64,000 nt of DNA from Nectonema munidae (GCA_030549495.1 JAUIRK010000101.1:992001-1056000); one strand, 5' to 3'; positions 21,036-34,129 are shown, numbered from the stretch's first letter. Numbers and translations: made by a program. Notes: generated from the sequence alone by a model not told the origin.

Positions 21036-24000
21036 TCATTCAGAATCATCAAAGTATTGAAGGTTCACGATATTTTCTTTGTTGATTAATAGAGATTTGG
21101 ATGAATTAAATAGGGAATCGTTGCTCTTCGTCTTGTTGTTATCACTGCAGAGGGTGAGAGTGGATGATAGGTTCTTTTTAGAATTTGAGTTTTTATTGTT
21201 GTTCGTGTTGTTCATGTCATTTCTTATAGAGGATAAAACGCTGTAGTCGATGTTTCCCTTGTTTTTGTTCACATCCTGAAAGAGTTTCCTGATGGAAGCA
21301 TGAGAAGAAGATCTGTTTTTGATGCCTTCTGATGAATTTTTCTTGCTCCTCCGTCTGCCTTTTTTGAGTGACGGAGGTGTAGACGTTTTGAGTTTAATCG
21401 ATAAATCTCTAAGTTCTTTGTCACTTGGAGCTTTCGCATTTGAGAGTTTGGGAACGGAGTTTTGTTTATTGTAATCTAAGGATGTTTCGGACAGCAACTT
21501 CTTTGAATGCCTTCTCAACTTCTTAGGCAAGGATTTCACCTTGAAAGAATTTTTGAGCGGCGTTATAACTTTTTCGGTTATCTTGTTTGGAAGCAAATTT
21601 TGATCACAGATACCGCTCTCACCATCTTTGCTTAAGGGAGAATTTGAAATGCTTGAACTGTTGTGACTACACATTTCAAATGATCTTTTGTAAACACGCG
21701 ATTCGGAGTCCGCAAATGTAGCTAGAACATTGTCATCATTCTTACATTTGAGGGTATCATAAGATGATGACGGCATACTTGGGCCTTGTTTATCTTCTGG
21801 ATCTACAACATCCTCGCTTATTTCGTTGATAGTTGGAGGATATTTTCTAATTTCTCCTGGGCTTTGAAGTAAAATGTTTTTACTTGTGTTTTTAGGAGTC
21901 GTCTCCATTTTGCCTACCTCTCCTTCGGTTAAGAATTCGCCTTCTTCCTCAATAGTTTCGTAGAAGGTTGCATTTGAAAAACTCATTTGCTCTGATAAGG
22001 TGGAGTCTTCTTTTTTATCGACCAATGAAGAATCTTCTATGGCTTTGTTGAGACTGTCGATCCATTTTTTGAGATCATGGTGATCACGCGCAAACAAAGT
22101 GTAGTAAATCTGTTTTTTCTTATCAAAACACATCTTCACCAAACGAAACCCAAACTTTTCTAAAAGTATAAGAATTATGTGTATAACCACCCGCAGAACC
22201 ACAAATACTAGTAGTAATTATGAGATTGTATCACCAAATATACCAGTAATAGTTAATATATTTCATTAATTTATAAAACACAACTAATATCTAATACTAG
22301 TATTCACCGTTTATCTAACTAAATATTAATATTTATGTTTTTTAACCATATTAGTGCCTGAGGGCGTAAAACGCCCCTCCCCCTCACTCTAAAATGAATT
22401 GTACAAAATTGGCTGAATTTCCCTTCACATTTCGCGACTTTTCCTAAAATCGCTAGCTGAATCTTTTGATACAATTTTCATGGTAGTTGAATGACCCTCT
22501 CATGTCAAAAACTGTCCAAAATCAAAAATTTATACATTATCTGTAGTTAACCTTATAACTTAGGGTCTATATTATGTACTACCTTGAATATTTTTAATTA
22601 TATTTAAAAATGTCAATCAAAATTTTGATTGATATTACATAAAATTTATGTTTTTATACTTATAGGCCATGCTCATTTCATTTTTAACATTTAGGATTTG
22701 AAAATTATAAGTGTCAATCAAATTTGCACTTTTCTTCTAAAATTTGTCTCCAAAAATATTGATTCAAATTTTACATGGAATATTTGTTTTTATACCAAAT
22801 CGCGCATGCTGGTTTCATTTTTTGGATTCATTTTCGCATTTAGAGATATATGTCAGTGTCAATCAAATTTGTGGTTTACATCTGAAAACTATCTCTAAAA
22901 ATATTCTCTCTAATTTTACAAGAAATATGTTATTATACCAAATCAATCACTAGTTTTATTTCTGAACTCAGATTTTGCATTTAGAGGTTTTAAAATGTCT
23001 GAAAGTGTCAATTAAATGTGCGGTTTAAGTCTAATATCCACAGAAATATTTTTGAAATACAATATTTATTTTTATACCAAATTGAAGATACTGGTTTCAT
23101 TTTTGGGCTCAGTTTTCGAATTTAGGGTTTCAAAATATCTGAAAGCTTCAATCAAATTCGCAGTTTACGTCTAAAAACGGTCTCCGAAAATATTTTAAAA
23201 ATTTCAAATAAAATATGTGTTTATACTAAATCGACTATGCTTATTTTATTTCTGTACTCCATTTTGGCTATTACGGTTAAAAAAATACCTGGAAGTGTCA
23301 ATTGTGATGTATGCCTGAAAATCATTTCTGTAAAAAAATTCAAAAAATCGTTATATAGTAAAAATATTTTTTTTAAATATACTTTAGCTTATAATACTTT
23401 CTTCAATCATGTTGAGTATGAAATATTTATTTAAAAAAAGGAAAACAAGGCTCTAAATTTTTTTTGAAGATTATTTATTATGAAAGAGGAGCAAATTGAA
23501 AAGAGAACGTGTGATCAAAAGAAATAATTTTAAAAAAGTAGTATGTATCTGGAGTAAATGAAAGATCTACCATGTTTCAATGAACTAGGGAGTGGTGTAT
23601 GATCTAAAATATTGGGGGCTTCAAAAAAGATTTTGACTGTAAAGAAGAAGTTCCTCTTTAGGGGTAGGAAATCTGAAAGTTTTGAATAGGTCAAAGTTAT
23701 CAAAACGGTCTCAGATGTCAATATGTTGAAATTCAAGATAATTTTAAATTTAAATTGAATTTATCCATCTTTTTTTTCTTTTGCATGAAAGCGAGAATCT
23801 TTTAGATGAAGAAGGTAGATAACTTTTTGTAATTGAACAATGAACATCACGAATGATTTCATCAGAAAAAAACTTTTGAACTGGGATTGGCAGGCTGAAT
23901 ATCTCTTCATATGACCTGATAATAAAAAGCTTAAGATCATCAAGAAGATTCTTTAATCAGAACGCTTTGATAGCAAAAAAATCTGTTCAAAATAAATCTT

Positions 24001-27000
24001 AAAAAGTTTTTTCGAGCACAGATTGCACAAAAAAATCTAATTAAAAAGAGCTTCCAAGAAAGATCATCATAAAATGAATAGCAAAATTATATACTGTATA
24101 AAGTATAGAAGAAATATAAAATTTTAATTTTGACATGGGCTGTCATATTTAAATCATTTTTGAAACGTTTACATATTTTCATAAAAAAGGAATATTATCA
24201 GTAAATTCAGCGTACTTGAAAATGGGTATATGTGTATAAAAAACTTTATATAATTATTTAAATAAAATATTTCTTTTTGAGATGAGCTGTTATATATAAA
24301 TCAATTTTTTGACAGGTTTGATTGATTTTCATAAAAAAATGAACATCACCACCGAATTCAGCATACTTGAGAATGGGTATTTATGTGTAAAAAACTTTAT
24401 TTAAATGAAAAATTCCTTTTTGAGATGAGGTGTAAAATATAAATCAAATTTTAACAGGTTTGATTGATTTTGTTTAAAAAAAATGGACACCACTGAATGC
24501 AACATAGTTGAAATATATATACTACATTAAATAAATTTATAAAAACATATAATATCTGAGGAAAAAAGGGGGCACTAGCGGACAAATTTAGACCAGCACT
24601 AATAGAGTTTAGATGTAAGTTGGAATATACAAATATTTTAGTGCGAAGGAAGGCTACGAAAAATGTAATTATTATCTAAAATTAGTAGAGACTAGTTACT
24701 TTCTCTTGGACCTGAGGACAAAGCTTGTCTTATAGGAGTAAGATTTTCATTGTTATTTATGTCTGTATCTATGAGTAGGGATTTCAGTCCAACTGGCTGT
24801 CGGTATACTTCATAATATAGTTGACCTTGTTTGTCAATTGGGCGGGTAAGCATGAAGAGACAATTGAATAGGAATGCATGAAGCTTCTTAATACAAAAGT
24901 GATATGATTTTTCTTAAAAGTTAACAGGATAGTGCTAAAACTCACTGTTCCTCTCCAGTTTTTGAGTAGACCTGAGCAAATCAGTTCTGTGCAATTACTG
25001 AACAAATCGATCTTCTTAAAATAATTGCATGCGTGATTTAAAGAAAAAATAAAAGGCTAGGCGTTTACTTGTTTGGGATCTGTGAATTTGAGGTGATTCA
25101 GGACGTAAGTACACTTCGACTTGCCTGTTTGTTCATCGACTCTGTGAATAATCTTTTCTACAAAGCTTATGCACGATTTCAAGTGATCTACTTCTTGGTA
25201 GTTTTCTGTCGGAGTGTATTTGAGTATGCGTTTGAATAACAAAGGATATTTGAGCAGTCTATTCCTGGGCATATCTAAGAATGTCCATAGGGTAAGTTTT
25301 CTACTGAACTCTGACTCAAGGCAGCGATTCAAAAAATCATTAACTTTGGGATCATGTGACTTTGAATCGAGGAGCGCTTTAGCTGATATTTGGTTTGAGC
25401 AGTAATCGATATAGGTTATTAGAAATGGAATCTACAAAGAAAAGTTACACACGTTTTCATTTAGAAAAAGCCAATGATAATAAACACCTACCCAATTGTG
25501 AATTACTTGGCCCGCGTTGTAAATGCAAGGAGTATTTTTCTTTATATCCTCAAATTTACTTACAATTTCTAAAATAAAAATCATTTACGTGTTTCATTTT
25601 AATCGCCTTTAATTCCTTATGGAAGTAAAAAAATGATACTCACTTTGATGACAGGGTATTATATCAGTTAGGGAGCTAAATATGCACTGTATATCACTTT
25701 CGGTTAAAATGGAGAACGCTTTCATAGAGTTTGGATAAACTTTGGCAACATGGTTCAAATCTTCAAGCATGTCAACTTCACCCCAAAAAAATTCATGAAT
25801 AACCTGAAAACAAAAAATTGGTATAAAAATGACAAGGTTTTAAACTATTTGCTATAATCAAAGCAAATGTAACTCAAAAGGGAAGTTATTGTACTGAATT
25901 ATTGGTACAATTGAAAGGAAAATATTTTTATTCTAATGTTTCTTTTATGAATTTTTTCGAAAGTCTTCCCGCAGCTGTTTTCTGGGCGTTTATCCTCTAA
26001 AAAATTCAAAGATTTTTCTTGAGATCTGTGATCTAGCGTACACGTCATAGCAATGCCAAAAGAATCTCTAAAATCACATATACTAAAACTTATTCAGACG
26101 AACGCCCAGTTTAAAAAACCGAACTGATTAACATAAACTTTATGAGCCACGGAAAAGGATTATTATAATACACTTAATCTACAATTGTTAAATGCCTTGC
26201 AAATAAGGGACTAATTTTGAAAAATTTTCCCGGGAATTTTCTGAAAAATTAGTTCAAGTAGTTGAAGAAAAACTAATTTCTATTTCTAAGTTATCAAAAA
26301 AATTGATGAATTTGGAATTGAATCAGTTAGAATTAATTGTCAAAATCTGAAAATATTGCCCCAGAAATTGGTTAGTTTAAATCAGCAGCAGAAATAACAA
26401 ATCAAATTTCCAGTAAAAGCAAAGAAGAATTAGCAGGGCCTATTTATGACCAATCTTGTACTTCAGCTGAAGTACGTTGTATATATTGAAACAATTTGCC
26501 TTAATAAAGGAAACACAAGTTTTCGTAGGCAGGTTTTAGATTTATAAAAGATGCAAACCTCAATGCAAGAAAGTTTAAACCAAAAAATATTGTAAATAAT
26601 TTTTTTAAAGTTTATGGTATTTTTTGTCCTGTTAGAAAAGTACTTTAATTTCACAAGAACAAAATTGCGCGAATTATGGTTCAGAAACAAATTCGCGGAT
26701 AACGATTTCTAAAATGTTAGATATTTGCCTAAAAGGTTTAGTTTTTTTACTTGTTAAGTCTTAATATCGAAATTACAGTGATTTTTAATTTGATATATAA
26801 AAGATTTTAAATGTTATAAAAAAAAACTTGAAACTCTGGAAATTAAGTTTGTGAAATTTAATTTCTTACTTTACAGCAGGAACCATGCCATTAAAGATAA
26901 AGATAAGGCTTAGTTTAGGAAAACAACATTTGCAATGGAAATAAATTATATTGTACTTTGTGTTAACTCTTAATAATAATAAAATTATAATTTCATTAAC

Positions 27001-30000
27001 AAATCAATGTTCATTTTAATAAAAAATAATGATTGAAATTCTTAATAATAATGTTCGCCTGGGGTCCAACTACAAAACTCAAAAGGTCCGAAATTGAGTA
27101 TCTCTGCTTTACAGCATTAAATTCCAATAGAGTGTGTTTTCATGTAGCTTTCTCTTAGGGTTTAGTCACTCTACAAACCGCCCTCCTCTATAAGCAAGCC
27201 AGAAAAACAGGCACAACGGTAGCTGTTTTAGAGATTTTTCACCCCTTATATGTGCCCCTGATTTTTATATGTATTTTAATGTATCGTGTAGGTGAATGCA
27301 AATAAGTATATATAACTGAATTTATATCTCTTAACATAATAAAATTAAAAAAATTATAGATCACATTTACTTCAGAAATAAAAAAATCGCTTTTCTTCAT
27401 ACAGAACACTAAACTCTTTGGATTCGATCATCAGAACAAGTTGCTACATCACACGCAGAACACAAACGTCGACACAACTTTTAAGACTTAGAATCAAAAA
27501 ATTTTCTTTTACAAATTTTTGGATTAATATCAAACAAACCTACCATTTTTGGGCTTATTTTATTCTTCTTCGCAAATTTTAATTTCCTAATCTTTTGGAT
27601 GAAAAATCGAAGGCAAGCTTAAAGGACAACATTTTTTAAAAATATTTCGATTTTCAGAATAAGAATTTTTGGAATATATTATAGGCATTATACCATGCTA
27701 GGCCTAAAAAATAAATTTATAAGAACGAGTAATCTATTAGTTTTGCGAGAAGAAATTTCTTTAATTATATTGAATCAAGTAACTCTACGTCACATTTACT
27801 TATTTTGTGATCCAGGATTACCTAAGCCTCTTTATCTTCTCTTCAGATTCTCTAATAACAAATGAGATATTTCTTAGAAACATAAGAAGACAAGGAAATT
27901 TTTTTCAACGTCAAGCTATCGTTGTTTGTACTTTTTGATGTTTTGCTAATTTCAAAATAGTCCAAGAAGATTTACAATATATTTCCTAAAATTTTTAATT
28001 GATAAACCTGCCTATACAAAATTATTTTTTGTTAGTGTATGTATATATGTAACTTAATAATACACATCGTCAGCGAGTTTTAGCCCCTTTAAAGCTAACT
28101 CTTATTCTTGTATTGATCTAAAGAATTTTATAGACAAATTAGAGTGATACTTCCTGTCTCTTGATTTCTTGAGGTGTGAGACTGAGTATAATACTGTCAT
28201 CTACAGATTCCACCCATAATCTGGTTTCTCTTCTTTTAAAATTCAAGTTACTTCTCCGAGAAGAAAGATAGTTCTGGTATGCAGGAGATGAAACCTTGTG
28301 CCAAGGCTTAAAGGGATCTGGTGAATTTTTTAGATTTACTGAAGAAAATGATCTTCCATTCTCCTCCTTGTTCGGTTTGTCACTGCTGATAAGCTTATTT
28401 AAGAGACGAAGTGTTGACGATTTCTAAAATAAATGTATGAAAAACGAGTGATTCCCAATTGCAGGTAGAATTGAAGGTCCTCAGATACGTGGGAATAAAA
28501 ACATACATAGAATACATCTCAATTGTTAGAAATGAGAAAAAACTTTCAAAATTTGCAATCAATTCAAATGGAAATGAATATTTACGGTGTCATTAATGCG
28601 ATTTGCTTAATCTGAAACCTTTCATTCATTTGGTAAGATTATTGTTTAAAATTTCTCTAATGATAAAAAATCAACTACGGTCATTGGGCGCAGAAGAGTT
28701 TTCTTGCGATACTTCATGCCGATTCTTAAAGTGGGCCTTCACTTGCTTGCCTTTAAATGATTTGTAAGAGCAAACGAGAGCGCCTTCTCAATGCAGGATG
28801 TGTCGATGTGAATTTAAATTAAGTTTTTCCAACACTTTTTGTTAAAAGCGTTAATTTTATACAATAGAAATAATTAAATGAAATAAATAATATAATATAA
28901 AAAAGAGTATAAGAAAGGAAATTTTTTAATATTTTTTATTAATAGCAGCTATTTTAGGAAAAGTTACAATAATTTTGAGAGTTAAAGTCGTTGGAATGCG
29001 AAAATGCTATCGAATTCGTATTATTAACACGATATTCAAGCAAAAGTGAGCAAAAACATCAATAAAATAATTGTTCCGATCATGAATGATTCAGGCTACT
29101 CAAGTTCGGTTTAAAGAGCGTTGATTGTTTGTTGATTGCGATTTCCATTTAATTCAAGTATAAAAGACTAACAAGATGTGTAGAATTTTTAGGAAACAAC
29201 TAGCATACTTGCTTATTCATTTTAATTTAAAGCGTTAGATTTGAACATCTAATATACCATTCATTGCAATAATCGCCTTTTCACGCCAATATCATTTTGC
29301 ACATGCCAAAGTTTAAGTGTATGGTGGTAACATTCCATTCGTATATAAAAAGTCCATAGCTTGAAAGGAAATTTACAAAAAGTAAGTAAAGTGCAGCTTG
29401 GTCGACTTGCTATCACCGAGCAGTGAAGGGTCTGTGTTCAAACCCTCAACTCATCATAATATGAATACAGCTCGAGGTAAAAACGATTATTAATAGTGAA
29501 CGCCAACGAGGACATCTCCTCGAACAAAACATCCTGTTCCATAGAGTCCTTAAAATAGATACCACCCTTGCGTCTATAATAAGGGTGTCAGACACTAAAC
29601 CACATCAATCAAGTACATGGATACAAAATAGAGTTGCTGCATTTCCACACTTGATAAATGAAGAAAAAGTTAATTTCACATCTTTCAAGTCAGCATCATT
29701 TTTTCAATGTTTATAATTCAGTTTTGAAAAAACGGAAGAACATAAACTATGAAATGGATTAGTTAGATTTCACAAAGAAGAATATATTCGTAGAGAATAA
29801 ATTTAATTAAATTGGCGGAAATTACTTGTAAGGTATTCCCAAACTTTTTAATAGCGTCATTACTATGAGGAATTAATTGAGAAAAAGAACTTATTCTAGG
29901 AAGTTCTATCTTGGGCAATGAACATCTTCTTCTAAAGCCTAAGTCCTGAAACATATAAAATGCTTTAGATGAGAAATTGTCCTTTTCGAATGAAAAACTA

Positions 30001-30081
30001 ACTCGTAGAGAAAAAATCGAACTTCTAGATTCATTGCTAAACAAACTTATTGCATCTTTATCACAATTCCATTTCTTTTTT
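21036..30081 (-). CDS. ARHGEF3: Rho guanine nucleotide exchange factor, ARHGEF3/NET1 type (5' incomplete)
   Basis: Nine exons with agreeing phases: 30081-30003, 29945-29826, 28423-28151, 25803-25644, 25568-25492, 25431-25069, 25014-24946, 24886-24700, 22159-21036 (stop); about 816 residues. DH-PH factors of this family activate RhoA. Landmarks: N-terminal AIKKFGNTLQ; RLWVESVDD and EIKRQE before the DH domain; DH with IDYCSNQISAKALLD, RCLESEFSRKL and NRLLKYPLLFKRILKYTP; PH with LKNWRGTKLHAFLF, FMLTRPIDKQG and YYEVYRQPVGLKSL, closing with DLKKWIDSLNKAI. These match human ARHGEF3/NET1 segment by segment. After the PH domain the last exon adds about 330 residues rich in Ser, Asn and Lys, with basic clusters KKLRRHSKK and KKGRRRSKKN; human ARHGEF3 ends much sooner. 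The first coding exon is not found (the exon at 30081 begins with the last base of a codon). Comparison is from memory. Confidence 0.9.
22600..23345. repeat. ~145-bp degenerate tandem repeat, about five units
   Basis: The landmark aagtgtcaat.aaatt.gc recurs at 22711, 22856, 23005, 23145 and 23295, spacing 140-150 bp, with a partial at 22611. Each unit also contains ttt.tataccaaatc, a tggtttcattttt-like segment, and gcatttag followed by an aaaat..ctg stretch. Units are clearly diverged, so the array is old. Confidence 0.85.
24130..24515. repeat. ~150-bp tandem repeat, three units
   Basis: Units share ttgacaggtttgattgattt, a run of a then gaacatcaccacc, and ttcagcatacttgagaatgg; anchors at 24210, 24361 and about 24499. 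A lone related unit lies at about 11715-11805, so the unit is a dispersed repeat that expanded here. Confidence 0.8.
25804..28150 (-). other. ARHGEF3 intron, nothing recognised
   Basis: A 2.3-kb intron between the exon encoding EIKRQE and the DH start. It is AT-rich. A stretch at 26220-26700 has weak plus-strand coding character (Lys/Leu-rich, several stops) but no family match; 27060-27110 looks like a transposon edge. No gene is called. Confidence 0.5.
28424..29825 (-). other. ARHGEF3 intron with SINE-like sequence
   Basis: Contains a G+C-richer patch at 28680-28800 with no identity and a tRNA-like SINE candidate at 29395-29610. Otherwise AT-rich. Confidence 0.5.
29395..29610 (+). mobile_element. 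Candidate tRNA-like SINE
   Basis: Starts gcagcttggtcgacttgcta with an A-box-like tggtcgacttgc and a B-box-like gggtctgtgttcaaaccc at about 29429-29446, spaced as in a tRNA head, then a G+C-richer body. No target duplication identified. It is a third SINE type in the window. Confidence 0.5.
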
Positions 30082-31301
30082 CTTAAATAAAAAAAATGGA
30101 AAAATTAATATATTTTAATTTCAAAAAGTGATTGGATATAAGGAAAATTAAAATGACCTTAAACCAGAAAATGAGTATACTACTACCATGACTTTAATAT
30201 TTATCAATCGCCTTCTTCACAAGAATAATTAAATCTTTAAAGTCTTCAAAGTTTTGCGTGAACTGGGAGATATTGACTAGTGATGTATATAAACAATCTT
30301 ATTACCCTCTTTGCTTATAAACGCTATTATATCATATGTTGAGAAATTAAAAAGGCAGAATTGTAATTATTGACGGTGCGCGAAGCGGTGATTCGGAATT
30401 CTAAGCTTTATGGCCTTTAAATTAATTTTAGTCAATCTTCGATGTAACTAGAAACCGGTTTCCAAAAAAATGTATCAACCTCTTTAGCACAATTTCAAGA
30501 CTTTCTAATAATCTTACAAAAACAATTTATATATCTTGTAAAAATTTTTACATCTTCCTCATTTTCAATTACATTGTTTTTAATTTTGATTCATCTTATG
30601 TCCGTAAAATTATTTTAAAGGCAAATCTCATTTCTAAGTTATAAAAATCTTAACCTTTGTGAACTTACACATCAATTATTTAGATTTATAGTCGATCGCA
30701 ATATTTAAATTTTTTGAGTAAAAAAATCTTCTCTTTCAGATTTAATTTTTTCTTAATTTTGTCAAAATTAAGGCAATAAAAATTCAACAAAATATGATCA
30801 ATTGAACATTCATTCTCAAAGATATGGAAGCAAAACTTTTGTCAAATTCAATAGTTTTCATAATATCGTGAAAAAATTACCCGAATCATTTACTATTTTT
30901 TTGATTTTAAATTAATTTTTATACTTTACATGTTTATTTTTTACTTAAAATGGTTGTAGGCAACAACAATGGAAATTTTGTTTAGACCCGTAAGAAAAGT
31001 TTTTCTAGATTTTTGATTTTTGAATAAATTATTATTGATAAACTAAATGATATAAAACCTAAAGCATATTTATGTATTTTTTTTAGCGTTTTCGCAATAT
31101 TGAAACTTAGTTACAATCAATATTTACATACCTTTACTGCTGAACATTAAAAATAGGTTAGGATTACGGCTTTTAATATAAGTAATAAAATACAGGATTT
31201 TATTTCAAAATCGAGCTTAAAAATTATTGCAAAAACCCGACTCCAATCTACAGAAATTGGAGGCCAACTCCGAATACCCACAAAAATTTGGCTTCCATTA
31301 A
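30082..31301. other. AT-rich region upstream of known ARHGEF3 exons
   Basis: Should contain or precede the missing ARHGEF3 5' exon, but none can be supported. No other features. Confidence 0.4.
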
Positions 31302-31431
31302 CCATTTCGTGACCAGTGTATCATATATGATACATAAACAATTTTACCTTCGTCTGCTTTTTCAAATAGTTTTGTATATGAATCTTCTGCTTTTTAAAAA
31401 ATATCGTCTGATTTTTCTGGTCACGAAAGGA
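31302..31431. mobile_element. piggyBac-type MITE (130 bp, TTAA duplication)
   Basis: Flanked by TTAA at 31298-31301 and 31432-31435. Terminal repeats are CCATTTCGTGACCAG on the left and, reverse-complemented, TCCTTTCGTGACCAG on the right. An internal perfect palindrome GTATCATATATGATAC lies at 31318-31333. No coding capacity. The TTAA target and C-rich start are the piggyBac hallmark. Confidence 0.8.
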
Positions 31432-31435
31432 TTAA

Positions 31436-32461
31436 AGGAATTTTTAAGCAACCTCCAGGCACGCCCAACATTCCGACGCACACTCCCCATCTTTCAAAAC
31501 CTTCTATTCTACTTCCTTGGAAAGTAGGGGATGTGTAATTATATTAATAATAATCTATAAATAACAAAACACTTTTTATAAGGATATTATAGTGCTTGAA
31601 GTTAAGCAAATTTTTCAACGACTTAAGCTACATATGCAACATACAGATAAGTTAAATATTTCATTATAATGATGTAAAAAATAATAGCAAGCTATTAGGC
31701 CCTTGAGACTTTAGTTAGGGAACGCCATTTCTATAATATCCATCTTTGTGAGACAAAGGGAAAACATGAATTAAACACTGCACATTTTTCTCATTCAAAT
31801 TTTTAAAGTGGATGAAGAAATATTTATAATATCAGGGTCTAATCTCTTAAGATTTATTGGGACGATTAAATGATCTGTTTTTTCAATCAAATTTTATATA
31901 CTTAAAGCAGATGATTATAATTCCTTTAAAGGGTTAAAGAGTCAAGGGTTTCGTTGGGAACAAGTAAAAGGCTCGCGGGTTACAATATTACATGTAAAGA
32001 ATGGCGAATAACAACGATTACCACTATTTTTCAACTTTAACTGCAATCATAGTACTAAGAAGTGTGTACTTCCAGAGCACAGTTAGGTCGAAATTCTGAA
32101 ATGGTGAGAGGAGGCGTGGCGAATCAAAGTAGAAGGTGTCTTACATGCCAAAAAACGAATTATACAAAGTAGTTAAAAGGATTACCGTCTTTAAATACTA
32201 TACAATTTTTTCACGTAACCGCTGCTTTGTAGAAATATATTTTTATAATTGGGTGTGAGTAATTACAGGAACTAAGTACACAGAATCACTATTAGAGCAA
32301 AAGAACAATAGAAACATGGAAAAAATAAGTATATGTGTAAGACAGGAGTGAAAGAAACAAAAAGGCTTATAGCATAATATTCCTCCTTATTTGCACTCTT
32401 CTGAAAAAATCATCTGATGAGCGTCATGTATCACACGTGAGAAAAATTAAAAGGAAGTAAA
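31436..32461. other. Spacer, nothing recognised
   Basis: Intermediate A+T content, no convincing frame or repeat. Confidence 0.5.
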
Positions 32462-32686
32462 ATGGGGGATAAGGATTACTTTAAAAACCCCCAAAAATAT
32501 GAAACTATGACTACGGCACGCAGTAAAGATGGGAGTAAAGAATTAGTGCCTAAAGGATATTACAAAAGGAAAATCAATTTGCTATTTGAATCAGAGGCAA
32601 AAGAAGGGCTTACGCGAAAAGGGAATCGTTTGACAGTTCCAACAACGAATCTCCGTAGAGAGTACAGGAATAATGGTGAAGGCTGA
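32462..32686 (+). CDS. Candidate small ORF, unknown
   Basis: A 74-codon frame, MGDKDYFKNPQKYETMT..., Lys/Arg-rich, ending in NLRREYRNNGEG. Composition is polar and protein-like rather than AT-derived Phe/Lys/Ile noise, and the start context (gtaaaATGg) is good. No family recognised, no adjacent exon identified; may be chance. Confidence 0.25.
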   Translation: MGDKDYFKNPQKYETMTTARSKDGSKELVPKGYYKRKINLLFESEAKEGLTRKGNRLTVPTTNLRREYRNNGEG

Positions 32687-34100
32687 CATAGTTTGCAAAC
32701 TAAGAACATGAAGTTAGAATTTCATTCTTTCACTGAAACACTTACATTCAAAACATAACCACACTGGAAAGAACTAAGAAGGATCAATTAAAAATATCTA
32801 ACTTTTTAATAAAATATTTAGTACTGTACAATGTCAGAAACTTAACCAGCATCTGGAAAGTATAAAAGGATCAATTAAAATATTATTTCTATAGTATTTT
32901 ATCGGTTAACCCGTTAGGGACGATTACAATAATCGCGAAGACGTATAAAGCAGAATATTTGTACATTTTTTTGTAAAGTCGACATATTGTCGTAATAATT
33001 CGATGAATTGTAAATAACGCACCATGAATCTTTGTTAGTTTAACGAACAACAGCTAGTGAGTTAGTTATTTGAATTAATAGCATCTTTTTTAATTAATAA
33101 TGATTACATTTATCTATTAATTAATATATACACATAAAAAAAAAAAAAAAATTGAATAACATTGACAGATAATAATTTATCAAGTGTAAATATGAATTAT
33201 AACGTCATTTTATTTAAACATTAAATAATTTGTTTAGATTGTCAAGGAAAATATAAATATTGCAACTATAAATATTTAAAAATTGTTATTAACTTATCAT
33301 AAAAAATTTTTTTTATTTAGTAAAATATTATCTGTGAACGACTATATTTTCATTTATAAAAATAGGATGCAAAAGTTTTAACTTGAATATTTAGATAAGG
33401 AATTTTGTAAGCAATTGTTGAAAACAATTTGTATTTAAAAAATATAGGTATGCAAGATAAAAATATGTATCTAATATTTTGTATTTAAAAATCAGAAAGG
33501 TTGTTTAAATTTTCAAAGTATATAAAAAAAAATGGAATCATCAACTTTGGCGATAGCATGTATGTAATTATAATGCGTTATGCTAAAATTCGAATTATGA
33601 ATACCGGTGTTTTATGAAGTAACACATGTTTTTAAGTGCTAGAAGTATAATAAAAAAAAATATTCGTGCAACATATTCATTGAAATGAGAATATTGCATC
33701 TATTTATTTATGGTATATGTATAATTGCAAACATTTTCTTTGCAAGGGCCACTGAAAAATATAACATATACGGTTTGTGAGTTTAAATACCTTTACAAAA
33801 TAAAAAAATTGTATAAAAAAGCAAAATGATAATTTATAGCCCTTTTAAGGGCTATTTTGGGTACTCTTTTTATATTAAAATTTGGTAAAAAGGACACTTT
33901 ATTTAGAAGAGGTATACTTTGTTACCGCTTTCGTGCCTCCACTTACAGGAAGTTTGGCCAATTGTCGAGGTAAAATTAATCTAACTGCAGTCTGAATTCC
34001 TCTACTGTAGCTTTTATTATAATACGTTAGTTTTGATGACTCTGGGAAATCCTTTTCAAGAGATCAGTATAGACATAGCTTTACTACTAATTCAAGTATC
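32687..34100. other. AT-rich spacer with a piggyBac-like left end
   Basis: At 32897-32915 the sequence ttaacccgttagggacg, followed by ttacaataatcgcg, resembles a piggyBac-type terminus next to TTAA, but no matching right end was found. The rest (33000-33880) is about 80% A+T with nothing recognised. Confidence 0.4.
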
Positions 34101-34129
34101 AGGATGCACTTTTCGCAAAACGTTGTAAA

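Larger units (their letters stand above)
22160..24699 (-). other. ARHGEF3 last intron
   Basis: A 2.5-kb intron inside the PH domain coding region. It holds two separate tandem-repeat fields (22600-23340 and 24130-24510). The middle part (23450-24020) has short minus-strand open frames that match nothing I know. Confidence 0.75.

Noticed and set aside
22600-23345. Protein-coding repeats
   Set aside because: Short open frames (22698-22953) follow the repeat unit but are interrupted and not preserved between units.
23530-23943. Possible minus-strand coding exons in the ARHGEF3 intron
   Set aside because: Frames are short and Phe/Leu/Ile-rich with no family pattern; they do not fit the splice phases of the gene.
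26220-26700. Possible decayed transposon protein
   Set aside because: Lys/Leu-rich frame with stops but no motif tying it to any family.
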